A stretch of 64,000 bases of DNA from Pseudarthrobacter chlorophenolicus A6 (GTDB taxonomy: Bacteria; Actinomycetota; Actinomycetes; Actinomycetales; Micrococcaceae), in contig NC_011886.1 in assembly GCF_000022025.1 (NCBI RefSeq), positions 372,001-436,000 of the forward strand, written 5' to 3'. Numbering within the stretch: the first letter of the stretch is position 1; each line of letters begins with the position of its first letter. The notes under the pieces were generated by a model. That model ran no database searches. It was not told where the DNA came from and saw only the letters and a program-made list of their open reading frames with translations. Both the position numbers and the translations under genes were made by a program. Positions 8,276-17,710 of the stretch are shown in pieces.

Positions 8276-9649
8276 TCAGCCGATCAGCAGGCTCAGTGCC
8301 TCGGTCAGGTGTTCCACCTCGCGTACTGAGAAACCGGACGGGACCGGCCCCGGCCCCGTATGGCTGGCAGGGACCACCGCGTGGGTGAATCCCAGCCGGT
8401 GGGCTTCCTGGATCCGCTGGTTAATGCCGGGCACCGGGCGGACCTCGCCGGCCAGGCCCACCTCGCCGAAGGCGATCAGCCGGACGGGAAGCGGCTTGCG
8501 GGCCTTAGCCGAGGCCACGGCCAGGGCAACGGCCAGGTCAGTGGCGGGCTCGCTGAGCTTCACACCGCCCACCGTTGCCACGTAGGAATCATCCTTGTGC
8601 AGCTGCGTTCCTGCGCGCTGCTGCAGCACGGCCAGGAGCATGGACACCCGGGAGCTGTCCAGGCCGCTGGTGGCCCGGCGCGGCTGGGAGTTGGGGCTCT
8701 CGGCCAGCAGCGACTGCACCTCGGCCAGCAGCGGACGGCGCCCCTCCATGGTCACGGTGATGCAGGTGCCGGACACCGGATCCTTGGTGCGGCTGACGAA
8801 CAGCCCGCTGGGATCGGTGAGCCCTTCAATACCGTTCTCGTTCAGGTCGAAACAGCCGACGTCGTCCGTGGGCCCGTAACGGTTCTTGACCGCGCGGAGC
8901 AGCCGCAGCCGCGAATGCCGCTCACCTTCGAACTGGCAGACGACGTCCACCAGGTGCTCCAGCAGGCGGGGCCCGGCGATGGACCCGTCCTTGGTCACGT
9001 GCCCCACCAGGAGGGTGGTCATGTTCCGCCGCTTGGCCGCGGCAATGATGGAAGCGGCCACCTCCCGGACCTGGGACACACCACCGGCGCTGCCGTCCAC
9101 GTCGGCGCTGCTGAGTGTCTGCACGGAGTCCACGATCAGGAGCCGCGGTTCAATCTTTTCCACCTGCCCCAGCGCCTGGCCGAGGTCCGTTTCCGCGGAC
9201 AGGTAGAGGGATTCGGCCACGGCGTCGATCCGCTCGGCACGCAGCTTCACCTGTGCTGCGGATTCCTCGCCGGTCACGTACAGGACATCCTGTGCCGTCC
9301 GGGCGAACTTTGCGGCCACGTCCAGCAGCAGCGTGGATTTCCCGACGCCGGGTTCGCCGGCCAGCAGGATGACGGCCCCGGGGACCAGGCCGCCGCCCAG
9401 CACCCGGTCCAGTTCGGCCACTCCGGTGGGGAGGAACGCGGCCGTGGTGGCGTCCACCTCGGCAATCCGCCGGGCCGGCTCCACAACCGTAGTGGCCGCC
9501 GTCGTCCGTGCGACGGCCGTGCCCGTTTCCTCAACGGTGCCCCACGCCTGGCACTCGCCGCAGCGCCCCACCCACTTGACGGTGGTCCAGCCGCACTCGG
9601 CGCATTTGTACGCGGGCGCCTTGGAAGCCCGGGAAGTCTTTGTTGCCAT
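8276..9649 (-). CDS. radA: DNA repair protein RadA (Sms)
   Basis: The chosen ATG (9649) gives 457 residues, the usual RadA length; a longer in-frame reading adds a non-conserved extension. It shows the N-terminal C4 zinc finger (C16, C19, C30, C33), Walker A GEPGVGKST at about 98-106, the RadA-specific KNRYG motif, and a C-terminal Lon-protease-like domain. RadA is a RecA-related ATPase that promotes branch migration and processing of recombination intermediates. All key motifs are present. Confidence 0.95.
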   Translation of the reverse strand: MATKTSRASKAPAYKCAECGWTTVKWVGRCGECQAWGTVEETGTAVARTTAATTVVEPARRIAEVDATTAAFLPTGVAELDRVLGGGLVPGAVILLAGEPGVGKSTLLLDVAAKFARTAQDVLYVTGEESAAQVKLRAERIDAVAESLYLSAETDLGQALGQVEKIEPRLLIVDSVQTLSSADVDGSAGGVSQVREVAASIIAAAKRRNMTTLLVGHVTKDGSIAGPRLLEHLVDVVCQFEGERHSRLRLLRAVKNRYGPTDDVGCFDLNENGIEGLTDPSGLFVSRTKDPVSGTCITVTMEGRRPLLAEVQSLLAESPNSQPRRATSGLDSSRVSMLLAVLQQRAGTQLHKDDSYVATVGGVKLSEPATDLAVALAVASAKARKPLPVRLIAFGEVGLAGEVRPVPGINQRIQEAHRLGFTHAVVPASHTGPGPVPSGFSVREVEHLTEALSLLIG

Positions 9650-9787
9650 GCGTTCAACCCTACTGGCGGCCACCGACATTCCAGGGCGCAGGCCCGCCCG
9701 CGAGGTTTCGCCCCCACCGCCGCAGCTTCCCAGGCTCGACCAGGGAGGGAACCCGGCGGTCGTAGGCGCAGGCCCAACCACCCGTTC

Positions 9788-10915
9788 CTACAGCGCCGGC
9801 AACACGTCCCGGGCTTCCTGGGCATCCATGCCTGTGGCCTCCAGCAGGTCCACCATCAGCGGCCGGAACAGCATCACCACCGTTTCACCCTCCAGCCGCT
9901 GCACCTCGAGCAGCTTCGGGTGCAGCCGCAGGGCGATCTCGCTGAGCTCGTTCCGTGCTGTGCGCAGGTGGGCGCGCCGGACGCCGTCGTGCGTTTCCGC
10001 GAGGCCCAGCGAGAGCTCCTCGATGGCGGCAGCGGTTTCCTGCAGCACCTCGGCGATGTTCTCCGTAGCCTCGTCGGAGAGCGCCGCGTGGTTGATGGCG
10101 CTGGTGAGCCGCCGCGCGAACACCCGGCTGTTGCGCAGGGCCAGGTCGATGAAGTCCAGGGACTCCTTGAGCCGGTCCAGCTCGTCCCGGTGCCGGCGAT
10201 GGGCGGGCGCCAGCCGGGCCACCTCATTGGAGGCCCGCAGCGAGTGCCGCATCCCGTCCACCAGCGGCTGGCAGTTCCGGCCGCGGACCAGGGCGTGCCA
10301 TGCCTTGGTGGAATCGCTGTGCGCCAGCGCCTCCGCACACTCGCGCAGCACCTCCGCCAGTTCATGGAGCAGGTTCTGGACGTCCTTGCGCGGCTCCCTT
10401 CGCGGATCCTTCGGCATCAGGATGGTCACCAGCAGGGCGCACAATCCGCCCACCACGGCGTCGATACTGCGGGTGAACGGCCCGCCGGACGGCGCCGGCA
10501 GCAGCACCACCAGCAGCGACTGCAAAGCCAGCTGGGTGGTGAAGATATTGCCGCTGTCCAGGAAGCGGGCCAGCAGTATGGAGAAAAGGAGTACGACGGC
10601 GGCCTGCCAGATTCCGCTGCCCAGCCAGTGCAGGAGCAGGTCGCCGACAGCAATGCCGATGGTGCAGCCGAGGCCCACTTCCAGGACGCGGCGCAGCCGC
10701 GGCTCCCGCGAAAACCCCAGCGCGATCAGCGACGATGTGGCGGCGAACAGCGGCCCGGAGTGGCCCAGCACGTACTCCGCGAAAGCGTAGGCGCCCACGG
10801 CGCAGACGGTCATCTGGATGGCCGGGACCAGGGAGTTGCGGCTCCGGATGATCCCGGTGCGGAAACGGCCGCGCAGGAAGTGCCTGCCTGCTGAAAGTCC
10901 TGCTGCGGGAGCCAT
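9788..10915 (-). CDS. FUSC-family integral membrane protein (aromatic acid exporter-like)
   Basis: With the ATG at 10915 the protein has 375 residues. A basic N-terminus is followed by about six hydrophobic segments in the first 170 residues, including SLVPAIQMTVCAVGAYAFAEYV. A long charged helical cytoplasmic domain makes up the second half. This is the FUSC/ArAE-like layout of DUF2955/DUF939-type proteins, some of which export aromatic acids. The function here is not known. It lies 138 bases upstream of radA on the same strand and is divergent from pstS. Confidence 0.78.
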   Translation of the reverse strand: MAPAAGLSAGRHFLRGRFRTGIIRSRNSLVPAIQMTVCAVGAYAFAEYVLGHSGPLFAATSSLIALGFSREPRLRRVLEVGLGCTIGIAVGDLLLHWLGSGIWQAAVVLLFSILLARFLDSGNIFTTQLALQSLLVVLLPAPSGGPFTRSIDAVVGGLCALLVTILMPKDPRREPRKDVQNLLHELAEVLRECAEALAHSDSTKAWHALVRGRNCQPLVDGMRHSLRASNEVARLAPAHRRHRDELDRLKESLDFIDLALRNSRVFARRLTSAINHAALSDEATENIAEVLQETAAAIEELSLGLAETHDGVRRAHLRTARNELSEIALRLHPKLLEVQRLEGETVVMLFRPLMVDLLEATGMDAQEARDVLPAL

Positions 10916-11041
10916 GGCGTCAAGTCTATTTGCTGCCCGGACAGGTTCCCGCGCAGGCTTACGCCCGGGGAAGCCCACTACGGCGGCGGATGTGACCTGC
11001 GCAATGGTGACCCGGCAAGTGTTAACCAAAGTCCCGCCGTC

Positions 11042-11063
11042 GTTAAGGTCCCGTTCACTTTGG
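11042..11063 (+). promoter_or_regulatory. Putative PhoP box upstream of pstS
   Basis: Two contiguous 11-base units, GTTAAGGTCCC (11042) and GTTCACTTTGG (11053), match the spacing and the GTTCA core of actinobacterial PHO boxes. They lie about 120 bases before pstS. Further GTTAACC and GTTACC half-sites occur at 11021 and 11076. Phosphate-dependent control of pst by PhoP is well known in actinobacteria; the site itself is a consensus call. Confidence 0.45.
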
Positions 11064-11182
11064 GCAGCCCATCCCGTTACCTGCGGCCCATAACTTCGTT
11101 GAAGGTACAGAACGTACGCATCGCGCAGCAGGGTTTCTCCGGCCCCGCCCGCACCTGAATAACCCTGGAAGGGGTACACGTA

Positions 11183-12304
11183 GTGAAGGCACTTCGTTTC
11201 GGCCGCCACGCGGCAATCGCTGTTATCGCAGCCGGCGCCCTGGCGCTCACGGCCTGCGGCTCAGACAACGCCACGGGCACCACGCCTGCCGGCAACCAGG
11301 CTTCCTCCGGCCCGAAGGTCACGGGCACCCTGACCGGCATTGGCGCATCCTCCACCGGCGCAGCCATGGACGCGTGGAAGGCAGGCTTCGCCTCCGCCAA
11401 CCAGGGCGCCACCGTGCAGTACTCCCCGGACGGCTCCGGCGCGGGACGCAAGGCCATCATCGACGGCTCGGCACAGTTCGCCGGTTCCGACGCATACCTC
11501 AAGGACGAAGAGCTCGAAAGCTCCAAGGCCATTTGCGGCCCCGACGGCGCCATCAACATCCCGGTCTACATCTCGCCGATCGCCGTTGCGTTCAACATCC
11601 CCAATGTCACCGAGCTGAAGCTGGACGCCACCACGGTGGCCAAGATCTTCCGCGGCCAGATCACCAACTGGAACGATCCCGCCATCGCCGCCCTCAACGA
11701 GGGTGTCAGCCTGCCGGACCTGAAGGTCACCCCGGTAAACCGCTCTGACGACTCCGGCACCACCACCAACTTCACCGATTACCTGGCCTCCGCAGCCCCC
11801 GAGGTCTGGACGGACAAGTCCTCCGGCGTCTGGCCCGCCAGCCTCCAGGGCGAAAACGCCAAGGGCACCTCCGGTGTGGTCAAGACCGTTACCGACACCC
11901 CCGGCGCCGTGACCTACGCTGACGACTCCGCAGTGGGCGGCAAGCTCGGCACCGCCTCCATCAAGGTGGGCGAGGAGTTCGTCAAGATCTCCGCCGACGC
12001 CGCAGCCAAGGCCGTGGAAGCCGGCAAGCCCGTTGACGGCCGCTCTGCCACCGACGTGTCCATCAAGCTGGACCGCAAGACCACCGCTGCCGGCGCCTAC
12101 CCGGTGGTGCTGGTTTCCTACCACGTGGTCTGCAGCGCCTACGACAAGCAGGAGACCGTTGACCTGGTCAAGGCCTTCGAGAACTATGTAGTCTCCGACG
12201 TAGGCCAGCAGGCCGCCGCCGACTCCGCGAAGTCCGCTCCGCTGTCCTCCTCCCTCGCGGAGAAGGCCCAGAAGGCCATTGACTCCATCAAGGTCAAGTC
12301 CTAG
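11183..12304 (+). CDS. pstS: Phosphate ABC transporter substrate-binding lipoprotein PstS
   Basis: The 373-residue protein has a signal peptide with lipobox ALTAC, then the PstS ligand-binding motifs: GIGASSTGAAMDAW, YSPDGSGAGRKAI, FAGSDAYL and NRSDDSGTTTNFTDYL. It captures inorganic phosphate outside the membrane for the PstCAB importer. A GTG start at 11183 gives MKALRFGRHAA, a good signal-peptide start. It heads the pstSCAB cluster. A strong hairpin separates it from pstC, consistent with higher PstS output than permease output. Confidence 0.95.
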   Translation: MKALRFGRHAAIAVIAAGALALTACGSDNATGTTPAGNQASSGPKVTGTLTGIGASSTGAAMDAWKAGFASANQGATVQYSPDGSGAGRKAIIDGSAQFAGSDAYLKDEELESSKAICGPDGAINIPVYISPIAVAFNIPNVTELKLDATTVAKIFRGQITNWNDPAIAALNEGVSLPDLKVTPVNRSDDSGTTTNFTDYLASAAPEVWTDKSSGVWPASLQGENAKGTSGVVKTVTDTPGAVTYADDSAVGGKLGTASIKVGEEFVKISADAAAKAVEAGKPVDGRSATDVSIKLDRKTTAAGAYPVVLVSYHVVCSAYDKQETVDLVKAFENYVVSDVGQQAAADSAKSAPLSSSLAEKAQKAIDSIKVKS

Positions 12305-12323
12305 CAGCCGTACCAAAAACCGG

Positions 12324-12355
12324 GTTCCCCGCCTGCCGAGAGGCAGGCGGGGAAC
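12324..12355 (+). terminator. Intercistronic hairpin between pstS and pstC
   Basis: A perfect 14-base stem (12324-12337 with 12342-12355) closes a GAGA tetraloop. It is followed by a short TTCGGTTT rather than a long T-run. It probably acts as a partial terminator or mRNA stabiliser, giving more pstS than pstCAB transcript. Confidence 0.7.
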
Positions 12356-12411
12356 TTCGGTTTGGACGCAGCAATCTTTTTCGTGCCAGTTAACGATCGA
12401 AGGGCCGTCGA

Positions 12412-13344
12412 ATGACCGCCACCTCCCTGACCAGCACCCAGGGCGCCGGCCGCGCCGGGGACAAAGTCTTCTCGGGCGCCGCGCTCGCCGCCGGCTGCCT
12501 CATCCTCGCCGTCCTCTTTGGCGTCGCGCTCTTCCTGGTGGTCCAGGCCATCCCTGCGCTCACCGCCCCCGCCGCCGAAATCCAGGGTGGGGAAGGCTTC
12601 TTCGCCTACATCTGGCCCATCGTGATCGGCACGCTGATCGCCGCCGTCATTGCCCTGGTGATTGCCACTCCCATTGCCATCGGCGTTGCGCTCTTCATCT
12701 CGCACTTCGCCCCCCGCGGACTGGCCGCCGGCCTGGGTTACGTGGTTGACCTGCTGGCCGCCATCCCGTCAGTGGTTTACGGGGCCTGGGGCGCAACGTT
12801 CCTGGCCCGGGAAATCTCCCCGGCCTACAACTGGCTGGCGGACAACATGGGCTGGCTGCCCATCTTCCAGGGACCGGCCTCGGCCACCGGCAAGACCATC
12901 CTGACGGCGGGCATCGTCCTGTCCGTGATGGTGCTGCCCATCATCACCTCGCTGTCCCGGGAAATCTTCCTGCAGACCCCCAAACTGCATGAGGAAGCCG
13001 CCCTGGCCCTGGGCGCCACCCGCTGGGAAATGATCAAGATGTCCGTCCTGCCCTTTGCCCGGCCCGGCATCATCAGCGCCGTCATGCTCGGCCTCGGACG
13101 TGCGCTCGGCGAAACCATGGCCGTGGCCCTGGTGCTGTCCTCCGGTGCGCTGACCGCCAGCCTGATCCAGTCCGGCAACCAGACCATCGCCGCTGAGATC
13201 GCCCTGAACTTCCCGGAGGCCAGCGGCCTGAAGGTGAGCACGCTGATTGCCGCGGGCCTGGTCCTGTTCGTCATCACCCTGGCCGTCAACATGATTGCGC
13301 GCTGGATCATCACCCGGCACAAAGAATTCTCGGGAGCCAACTAA
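12412..13344 (+). CDS. pstC: Phosphate ABC transporter permease PstC
   Basis: This 310-residue polytopic permease has the binding-protein-dependent transport signature EEAALALGATRWEMIKMSVLPFARPGI, which docks the PstB ATPase, near residue 200. Six membrane segments are visible. The ATG at 12412 is supported by distance from pstS and by the normal length. The stop is directly followed by the pstA start with no gap, so the two permease subunits are translationally adjacent. Confidence 0.95.
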   Translation: MTATSLTSTQGAGRAGDKVFSGAALAAGCLILAVLFGVALFLVVQAIPALTAPAAEIQGGEGFFAYIWPIVIGTLIAAVIALVIATPIAIGVALFISHFAPRGLAAGLGYVVDLLAAIPSVVYGAWGATFLAREISPAYNWLADNMGWLPIFQGPASATGKTILTAGIVLSVMVLPIITSLSREIFLQTPKLHEEAALALGATRWEMIKMSVLPFARPGIISAVMLGLGRALGETMAVALVLSSGALTASLIQSGNQTIAAEIALNFPEASGLKVSTLIAAGLVLFVITLAVNMIARWIITRHKEFSGAN

Positions 13345-14457
13345 ATGACCTCGACGCTTACCCCGGTGCGCAGCAAGCGCTCGGCACTGACCAAGGGCCA
13401 GCTGCCCAAGTACGCCCCGTACATCGTCCTGGCCGCCGCCCTGATCGTGGGGGCCGCCATCCTGGCGCTCATCGGCTTCAACGCCTTCGGGTGGGGCCTG
13501 GTCTCGGCGCTGCTGTTCGCCGTCGGATTGGTGTCCTGGAGCGCCGCCGTGGAAGGCTCCCGCAAGGCCAAGGACCGGCTGGCCACCTGCCTGGTGGTGG
13601 GTTCCTTCCTCGTGGCGCTGCTTCCGCTCGTCTCCGTGATCTGGACGGTGCTGGTCAACGGCGTGCCCGGGCTCCTGAACCCCGGCTTCCTGAGCAATTC
13701 CATGAACGGCGTCACCGGCGTCTATGACAACCGGGCCGTTGAAGAGGGCGCTCCTGTGCTCGGCGGTATCTACCATGCGCTCCTTGGCACCGTGCAGATC
13801 ACCCTCCTGGCCACCGTCATTTCCGTGCCGGTGGGCCTGCTGACGGCCATCTACCTTGTGGAATACGGCAACGACGGCCGCCTGGCCCGGGCCATCACGT
13901 TCTTCGTGGACGTCATGACCGGCATCCCGTCCATCGTGGCCGGCCTCTTCGCAGCGGCCTTCTTTTTCGCCGTGGTGGGACCGGGAACCAAGACCGGTGC
14001 GGTAGCCGCCGTCGCGCTGTCCGTCCTCATGATTCCCGTGGTGGTCCGCTCCAGCGAGGAAATGCTGAAGATCGTCCCGAACGAACTCCGCGAGGCCGCC
14101 TACGCCCTGGGCGTGCGGAAATGGCGCACCATCCTCAAGGTGGTCATCCCGACGGCGATCTCCGGCATCGCGTCCGGCGTCACCTTGGCCATCGCCCGGG
14201 TCATCGGCGAGACCGCCCCGATCCTTGTCACCGCAGGCTTTGCCACCAGCATCAACGGAAACGTCTTCGGCGGCTGGATGGCCTCACTGCCCACCTTTAT
14301 CTACACCCAGATCCTCAACCCCACCTCGCCCGCCAACCCGGACCCGTCGTCCGAGCGGGCCTGGGGCGCGGCGCTGGTGCTGATCATCCTGGTGATGATC
14401 CTCAACCTTGCCGCACGGCTGATCGCCAGGATCTTTGCCCCCAAGGCGGGCCGCTGA
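13345..14457 (+). CDS. pstA: Phosphate ABC transporter permease PstA
   Basis: The second permease subunit has 370 residues, longer than the usual 280-300 because of an N-terminal extension with extra hydrophobic segments. Such extended PstA proteins are common in actinobacteria. The EAA-type loop is NELREAAYALGVRKWRTILKV. It forms the membrane channel with PstC. The ATG lies immediately after the pstC stop. The terminal residues LAARLIARIFAPKAGR end in a basic cytoplasmic tail. Confidence 0.95.
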   Translation: MTSTLTPVRSKRSALTKGQLPKYAPYIVLAAALIVGAAILALIGFNAFGWGLVSALLFAVGLVSWSAAVEGSRKAKDRLATCLVVGSFLVALLPLVSVIWTVLVNGVPGLLNPGFLSNSMNGVTGVYDNRAVEEGAPVLGGIYHALLGTVQITLLATVISVPVGLLTAIYLVEYGNDGRLARAITFFVDVMTGIPSIVAGLFAAAFFFAVVGPGTKTGAVAAVALSVLMIPVVVRSSEEMLKIVPNELREAAYALGVRKWRTILKVVIPTAISGIASGVTLAIARVIGETAPILVTAGFATSINGNVFGGWMASLPTFIYTQILNPTSPANPDPSSERAWGAALVLIILVMILNLAARLIARIFAPKAGR

Positions 14458-14529
14458 GCCCGCAGCCCCTTCCGGTCCCGCGGGCCGGATGCCAGACTTC
14501 AATTCATCCCCAGTTAGTGAAGGAACACC

Positions 14530-15309
14530 ATGTCTAAGCGCATCGACGTCAAGGACCTGAACGTTTACTACGGCGACTTCCTCGCCGTGGAAGACGTCAG
14601 CATCAACATTGAGGCCAAGTCCGTCACCGCGTTCATCGGCCCGTCCGGCTGCGGCAAGTCCACGTTCCTGCGGACCCTGAACCGCATGCACGAGGTCATT
14701 CCCGGCGCACGGGTGGAGGGCGAGGTGCTCCTCGACGGAGACAACCTGTACGGCAACGGTGTGGACCCGGTGACGGTCCGCTCGCAGATCGGCATGGTGT
14801 TCCAGCGTCCCAACCCGTTCCCCACCATGTCCATCCGGGATAACGTGCTGGCCGGCGTGAAGCTGAACAACAAGAAGATCTCCAAGGGCGAAGCCGATGT
14901 CCTGGTGGAACGCTCCCTGAAGGGCGCCAACCTGTGGAACGAGGTCAAGGACCGCCTGGACAAGCCCGGCTCCGGCCTCTCCGGCGGCCAGCAGCAGCGC
15001 CTCTGCATCGCCCGCGCCATCGCCGTGGAGCCGCAGGTGATCCTCATGGACGAGCCCTGCTCCGCCCTGGACCCCATCTCCACGCTGGCCATTGAGGACC
15101 TCATCAACGAGCTCAAGGACCAATACACCGTGGTGATCGTCACCCACAACATGCAGCAGGCCGCGCGCGTCTCTGACAAGACCGCGTTCTTCAACATTGC
15201 CGGCACCGGCAAGCCCGGCAAGCTGATCGAGTTCGGCGACACCCACACCATCTTCAGCAACCCGGTGGAGAAGGCAACCGAGGATTACGTTTCCGGCCGC
15301 TTCGGGTAA
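14530..15309 (+). CDS. pstB: Phosphate ABC transporter ATP-binding protein PstB
   Basis: The 259-residue ATPase has Walker [10 protein letters not shown] at about 37-45, the Q-loop [10 protein letters not shown] typical of PstB, the signature LSGGQQQR, Walker [14 protein letters not shown] and the switch His in [10 protein letters not shown]. It powers phosphate import with PstCA. An ATG at 14530 follows GAAGGAACACC. It is the last gene of pstSCAB here; no phoU follows. A 14-base GC palindrome at 15347-15360 lies in the short gap before the convergent next gene. Confidence 0.96.
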   Translation: MSKRIDVKDLNVYYGDFLAVEDVSINIEAKSVTAFIGPSGCGKSTFLRTLNRMHEVIPGARVEGEVLLDGDNLYGNGVDPVTVRSQIGMVFQRPNPFPTMSIRDNVLAGVKLNNKKISKGEADVLVERSLKGANLWNEVKDRLDKPGSGLSGGQQQRLCIARAIAVEPQVILMDEPCSALDPISTLAIEDLINELKDQYTVVIVTHNMQQAARVSDKTAFFNIAGTGKPGKLIEFGDTHTIFSNPVEKATEDYVSGRFG

Positions 15310-15365
15310 ATCCGGCTGCTTGGCGCAACGGGTAACGCAGGCGCTGCGCCCCCGGGGGCGTTCGC

Positions 15366-15773
15366 CTATGCCGGGACTTCCAGCTGGAAGCCGCACCGGC
15401 AGCGCAGGACCCTGGTAGGCAGGCATACGGCGCCGGGATCGTCGCCGGCCCCGCCGGTCCGGTAGCCGAGCCGCACAATCTCGAAGGCTGCTTCCGCCAT
15501 GGGGTAGCCGCAGTGGACGTATTCATCGCCGAACATGATGACCTGCGCCATGGACCGCACCTGATGGAGGACGGCGGCCACGTCCGTGGCGTAGGCCAGA
15601 TGCTCCTGGAACTGCCTGCAGGCATCGCAGGTGTAGGACACCGTCACCAGATCCCCGCCAGCGGGGTCCAGGGCCGTGACCGAGTGGATGGTGACGTGGT
15701 TTTCCGTGCCGCAGGTTGCGCAGCCGAGCTGCCGAGGCTGGGGCAGCGGGCGCCGGGGATTCGAAGTAGACAT
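15366..15773 (-). CDS. Conserved hypothetical zinc-ribbon-like protein
   Basis: The ATG at 15773 (MSTSNPRRP) gives 135 residues. Cys pairs occur as CATC (about 18-21), CDAC (about 49-52) and CRC near the C-terminus, suggesting one or two zinc sites. Between them lies a helical region with MAQVIMFGDEYVHCGYPM. I do not recognise a functionally characterised family. The context, between pst and the PiT genes, hints at phosphate-related expression but does not prove it. Confidence 0.6.
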   Translation of the reverse strand: MSTSNPRRPLPQPRQLGCATCGTENHVTIHSVTALDPAGGDLVTVSYTCDACRQFQEHLAYATDVAAVLHQVRSMAQVIMFGDEYVHCGYPMAEAAFEIVRLGYRTGGAGDDPGAVCLPTRVLRCRCGFQLEVPA

Positions 15774-15940
15774 GATGCCTGCTCTTTTCCGCGATGTGCA
15801 TCCATGCCGCCGGTTTGCAGCAGCGGCGCAAATCCGGCGGTTGCACACGGCGCCGGACGGGTCCCCGGCACCCAGCACTGGGGGACGTCCTTCGAATGTA
15901 CGTCACCGTCGCCGGGACTGTACAGGAAAATTACGGCCGC

Positions 15941-16951
15941 TCAGCCCGCCGCGGACAGGGCCAGCGCCAGCACGAAGGCGAGTGCCGCCGTCGCCAGCGG
16001 GGTGAGGACCCAGAGGCCCACGATCCGGATGACCAGCTTCCGGTTGGTGACGGAGAAGTGCTGGTTCTCGCCGGCCCCGAGCACCGCCGAGGTGACGGTG
16101 TGGGTGGTGGACAGGGGCCAGTGCAGGGCAAGTGCCCCCACGAACAGCATGAGCGCGCTGTAAATCTGGGCCACCGAACCGCGGAGAGGATCAACCCGGG
16201 TCAGCTTGTAGCCGATGGTGTGGGAGATCCGCCATCCGCCAAACAGGGTCCCGGCGGCAATCATCACCGCGGACAGGAGGACAACCCACATGGGGATGTT
16301 CCCGCCGTCGGAATATCCTGCCGCGAGCAGGGCGAGCAGCAGCACGGCGCTGACCCGCTGGCCGTCCTGCAGCCCGTGGCCGAATGCCACCGCCCCGGCG
16401 GCAATGGCCTGGCTGCGGCGGAAGCGCTGGTTCACCACACTCGGCTGGGTATGGCGGGCGGCCCATGTGGCCGGGTACACCAGCAGGAAGGCGCCGCTGT
16501 ACGCCACCAGGGGAGAGAGCAAGAGGGGCAGGACCACCTGCAGGAGGAGCGACTGGTCCGCGCCGCCCACCCCGGTTCCGCCCACGGCAAGGCTGGCCAC
16601 GCCGGCCCCGGCCAGCCCGCCCACCAGGGTGTGCGTTGAAGGGACGGGTATGCCCCGCCACCACATCAGCAGGCCCCAGGCGCAGGCGCTGAGAAGGCCG
16701 GAAACCAGGATGGCCAGGCCATCGGTGCCGGAGGGCAGGCTGATCCACGTCTGGCTGACGGCAACGGCCAGGGTGGCGCTCAGGAGCGCCCCCACAAAGT
16801 TGAAGAAGGCGGCCAGCAAGACTGCCACGCTGGGTGTGAGTGCCCGGTTGCGGACGGGCAGGGCCGTGGAAAGGGAAACGTCCCGGAAGCCGTTGAGGAA
16901 CGCAAACGCGGCGGTGAGGACCACCACCGCGCCGAAGAAGACTGCCGTCAC
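15941..16951 (-). CDS. PiT-family inorganic phosphate transporter
   Basis: The 336-residue membrane protein has the duplicated PiT/PHO4 architecture. The N-terminal repeat reads FAFLNGFRDVSLSTALPVRNRAL (normally GxNDxxxAxA) with VPSTHTLVGGLAGAG. The C-terminal repeat shows AFGHGLQDGQR and PLSTTHTVTSAVLGAG. It is a low-affinity phosphate or metal-phosphate symporter. The Asn-Asp of the first signature is changed to Arg-Asp (FRD) and of the second to Gln-Asp (LQD), which is a divergence from the standard motif. It directly follows the DUF47 gene. Confidence 0.88.
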   Translation of the reverse strand: MTAVFFGAVVVLTAAFAFLNGFRDVSLSTALPVRNRALTPSVAVLLAAFFNFVGALLSATLAVAVSQTWISLPSGTDGLAILVSGLLSACAWGLLMWWRGIPVPSTHTLVGGLAGAGVASLAVGGTGVGGADQSLLLQVVLPLLLSPLVAYSGAFLLVYPATWAARHTQPSVVNQRFRRSQAIAAGAVAFGHGLQDGQRVSAVLLLALLAAGYSDGGNIPMWVVLLSAVMIAAGTLFGGWRISHTIGYKLTRVDPLRGSVAQIYSALMLFVGALALHWPLSTTHTVTSAVLGAGENQHFSVTNRKLVIRIVGLWVLTPLATAALAFVLALALSAAG

Positions 16952-16952
16952 C

Positions 16953-17573
16953 CTAGGATTCCTTGACGATGATGCTGCCCACCTGCGTGGCGATGCGCCG
17001 CATGTCCTTGGTGACCTCCACCAGCTGGTTGGCCACGTCCCGATTGCGGGAATACTGGGCCCACTTCATGTCCGAAATCATGTCCGCCACCCACACCCGG
17101 TGCGTGCGCTCGGCACGTTTGGTGAGGCGGAGGATCTCGATCCAGTAGTCCTCGAGGTCGTCCAGGTTGTTCAGCCGGCGCATGGCGTCCACTGTCAGCT
17201 CGGCCTGCCTGCTGATGATCTCCAGCTGGTCCGCGGCGCGCTTGGGAAGCCGCTCCAGCTTGTATAGGGCAACCAGTTCGGCCGCGCCGTCCATCTTTTC
17301 CATGGCTTCGTTGAGGTAGCGGGACAGGGTGTACATGTCCTCGCGGGGGAGCGGGTTTACGAAGCTGGTCCGCATGTGGGTCAGCAGGGCATAGTGCAGC
17401 TCGGAGGATTTTGCATCGTGGTTGTGCATGTCCTCCACGAGCTTGGCGTGGTCCGCTGCCGAGACTCCCAGGATTTCCGCCAGGGTGCCGCTGGCCAGGA
17501 CTATCTGCTGTGCCATCTGGGAGAGGAGTTTCAGCCCGGCGGGCTCCTGGGGAAATAGACGCAACTGCTTCAC
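16953..17573 (-). CDS. DUF47 (PhoU-like) PiT accessory protein
   Basis: This all-helical protein of about 206 residues is related to PhoU. Its core includes LRLFPQEPAGLKLLSQMAQ at the start and a repeated helix-rich body. Family members usually begin MKxRLFPxE, so I chose the GTG at 17573; an upstream ATG at 17645 would add 24 residues. DUF47 proteins are encoded next to PiT transporters and modulate them. The stop lies one base before the PiT start, giving a tight two-gene operon. Confidence 0.85.
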   Translation of the reverse strand: MKQLRLFPQEPAGLKLLSQMAQQIVLASGTLAEILGVSAADHAKLVEDMHNHDAKSSELHYALLTHMRTSFVNPLPREDMYTLSRYLNEAMEKMDGAAELVALYKLERLPKRAADQLEIISRQAELTVDAMRRLNNLDDLEDYWIEILRLTKRAERTHRVWVADMISDMKWAQYSRNRDVANQLVEVTKDMRRIATQVGSIIVKES

Positions 17574-17710
17574 GTGGTTTACCGGTTTCCGGGAAAAGTT
17601 CAAGGCGGGAGTATTGCCGCCGTGTGACTTGACCCGGGCGCGCAACTGACGCTAACTCTACCGGCCCCTCACCGCGGGCCTGAAATGGGCAGACGGTAAA
17701 ACGGGCAGAA

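Noticed and set aside
9650..9781. N-terminal extension of RadA
   Set aside because: RadA proteins begin just before the zinc finger, as with the ATG at 9649; the added residues are not conserved-looking.
8360..10894. Plus-strand open frame of over 800 codons opposite radA and the FUSC gene
   Set aside because: It is the antisense shadow of two well-supported genes in high-GC DNA and has no recognisable domain.
15347..15360. GC-rich 14-base palindrome after pstB as an intrinsic terminator
   Set aside because: It has no loop and no T-run, so it is unlikely to terminate on its own.
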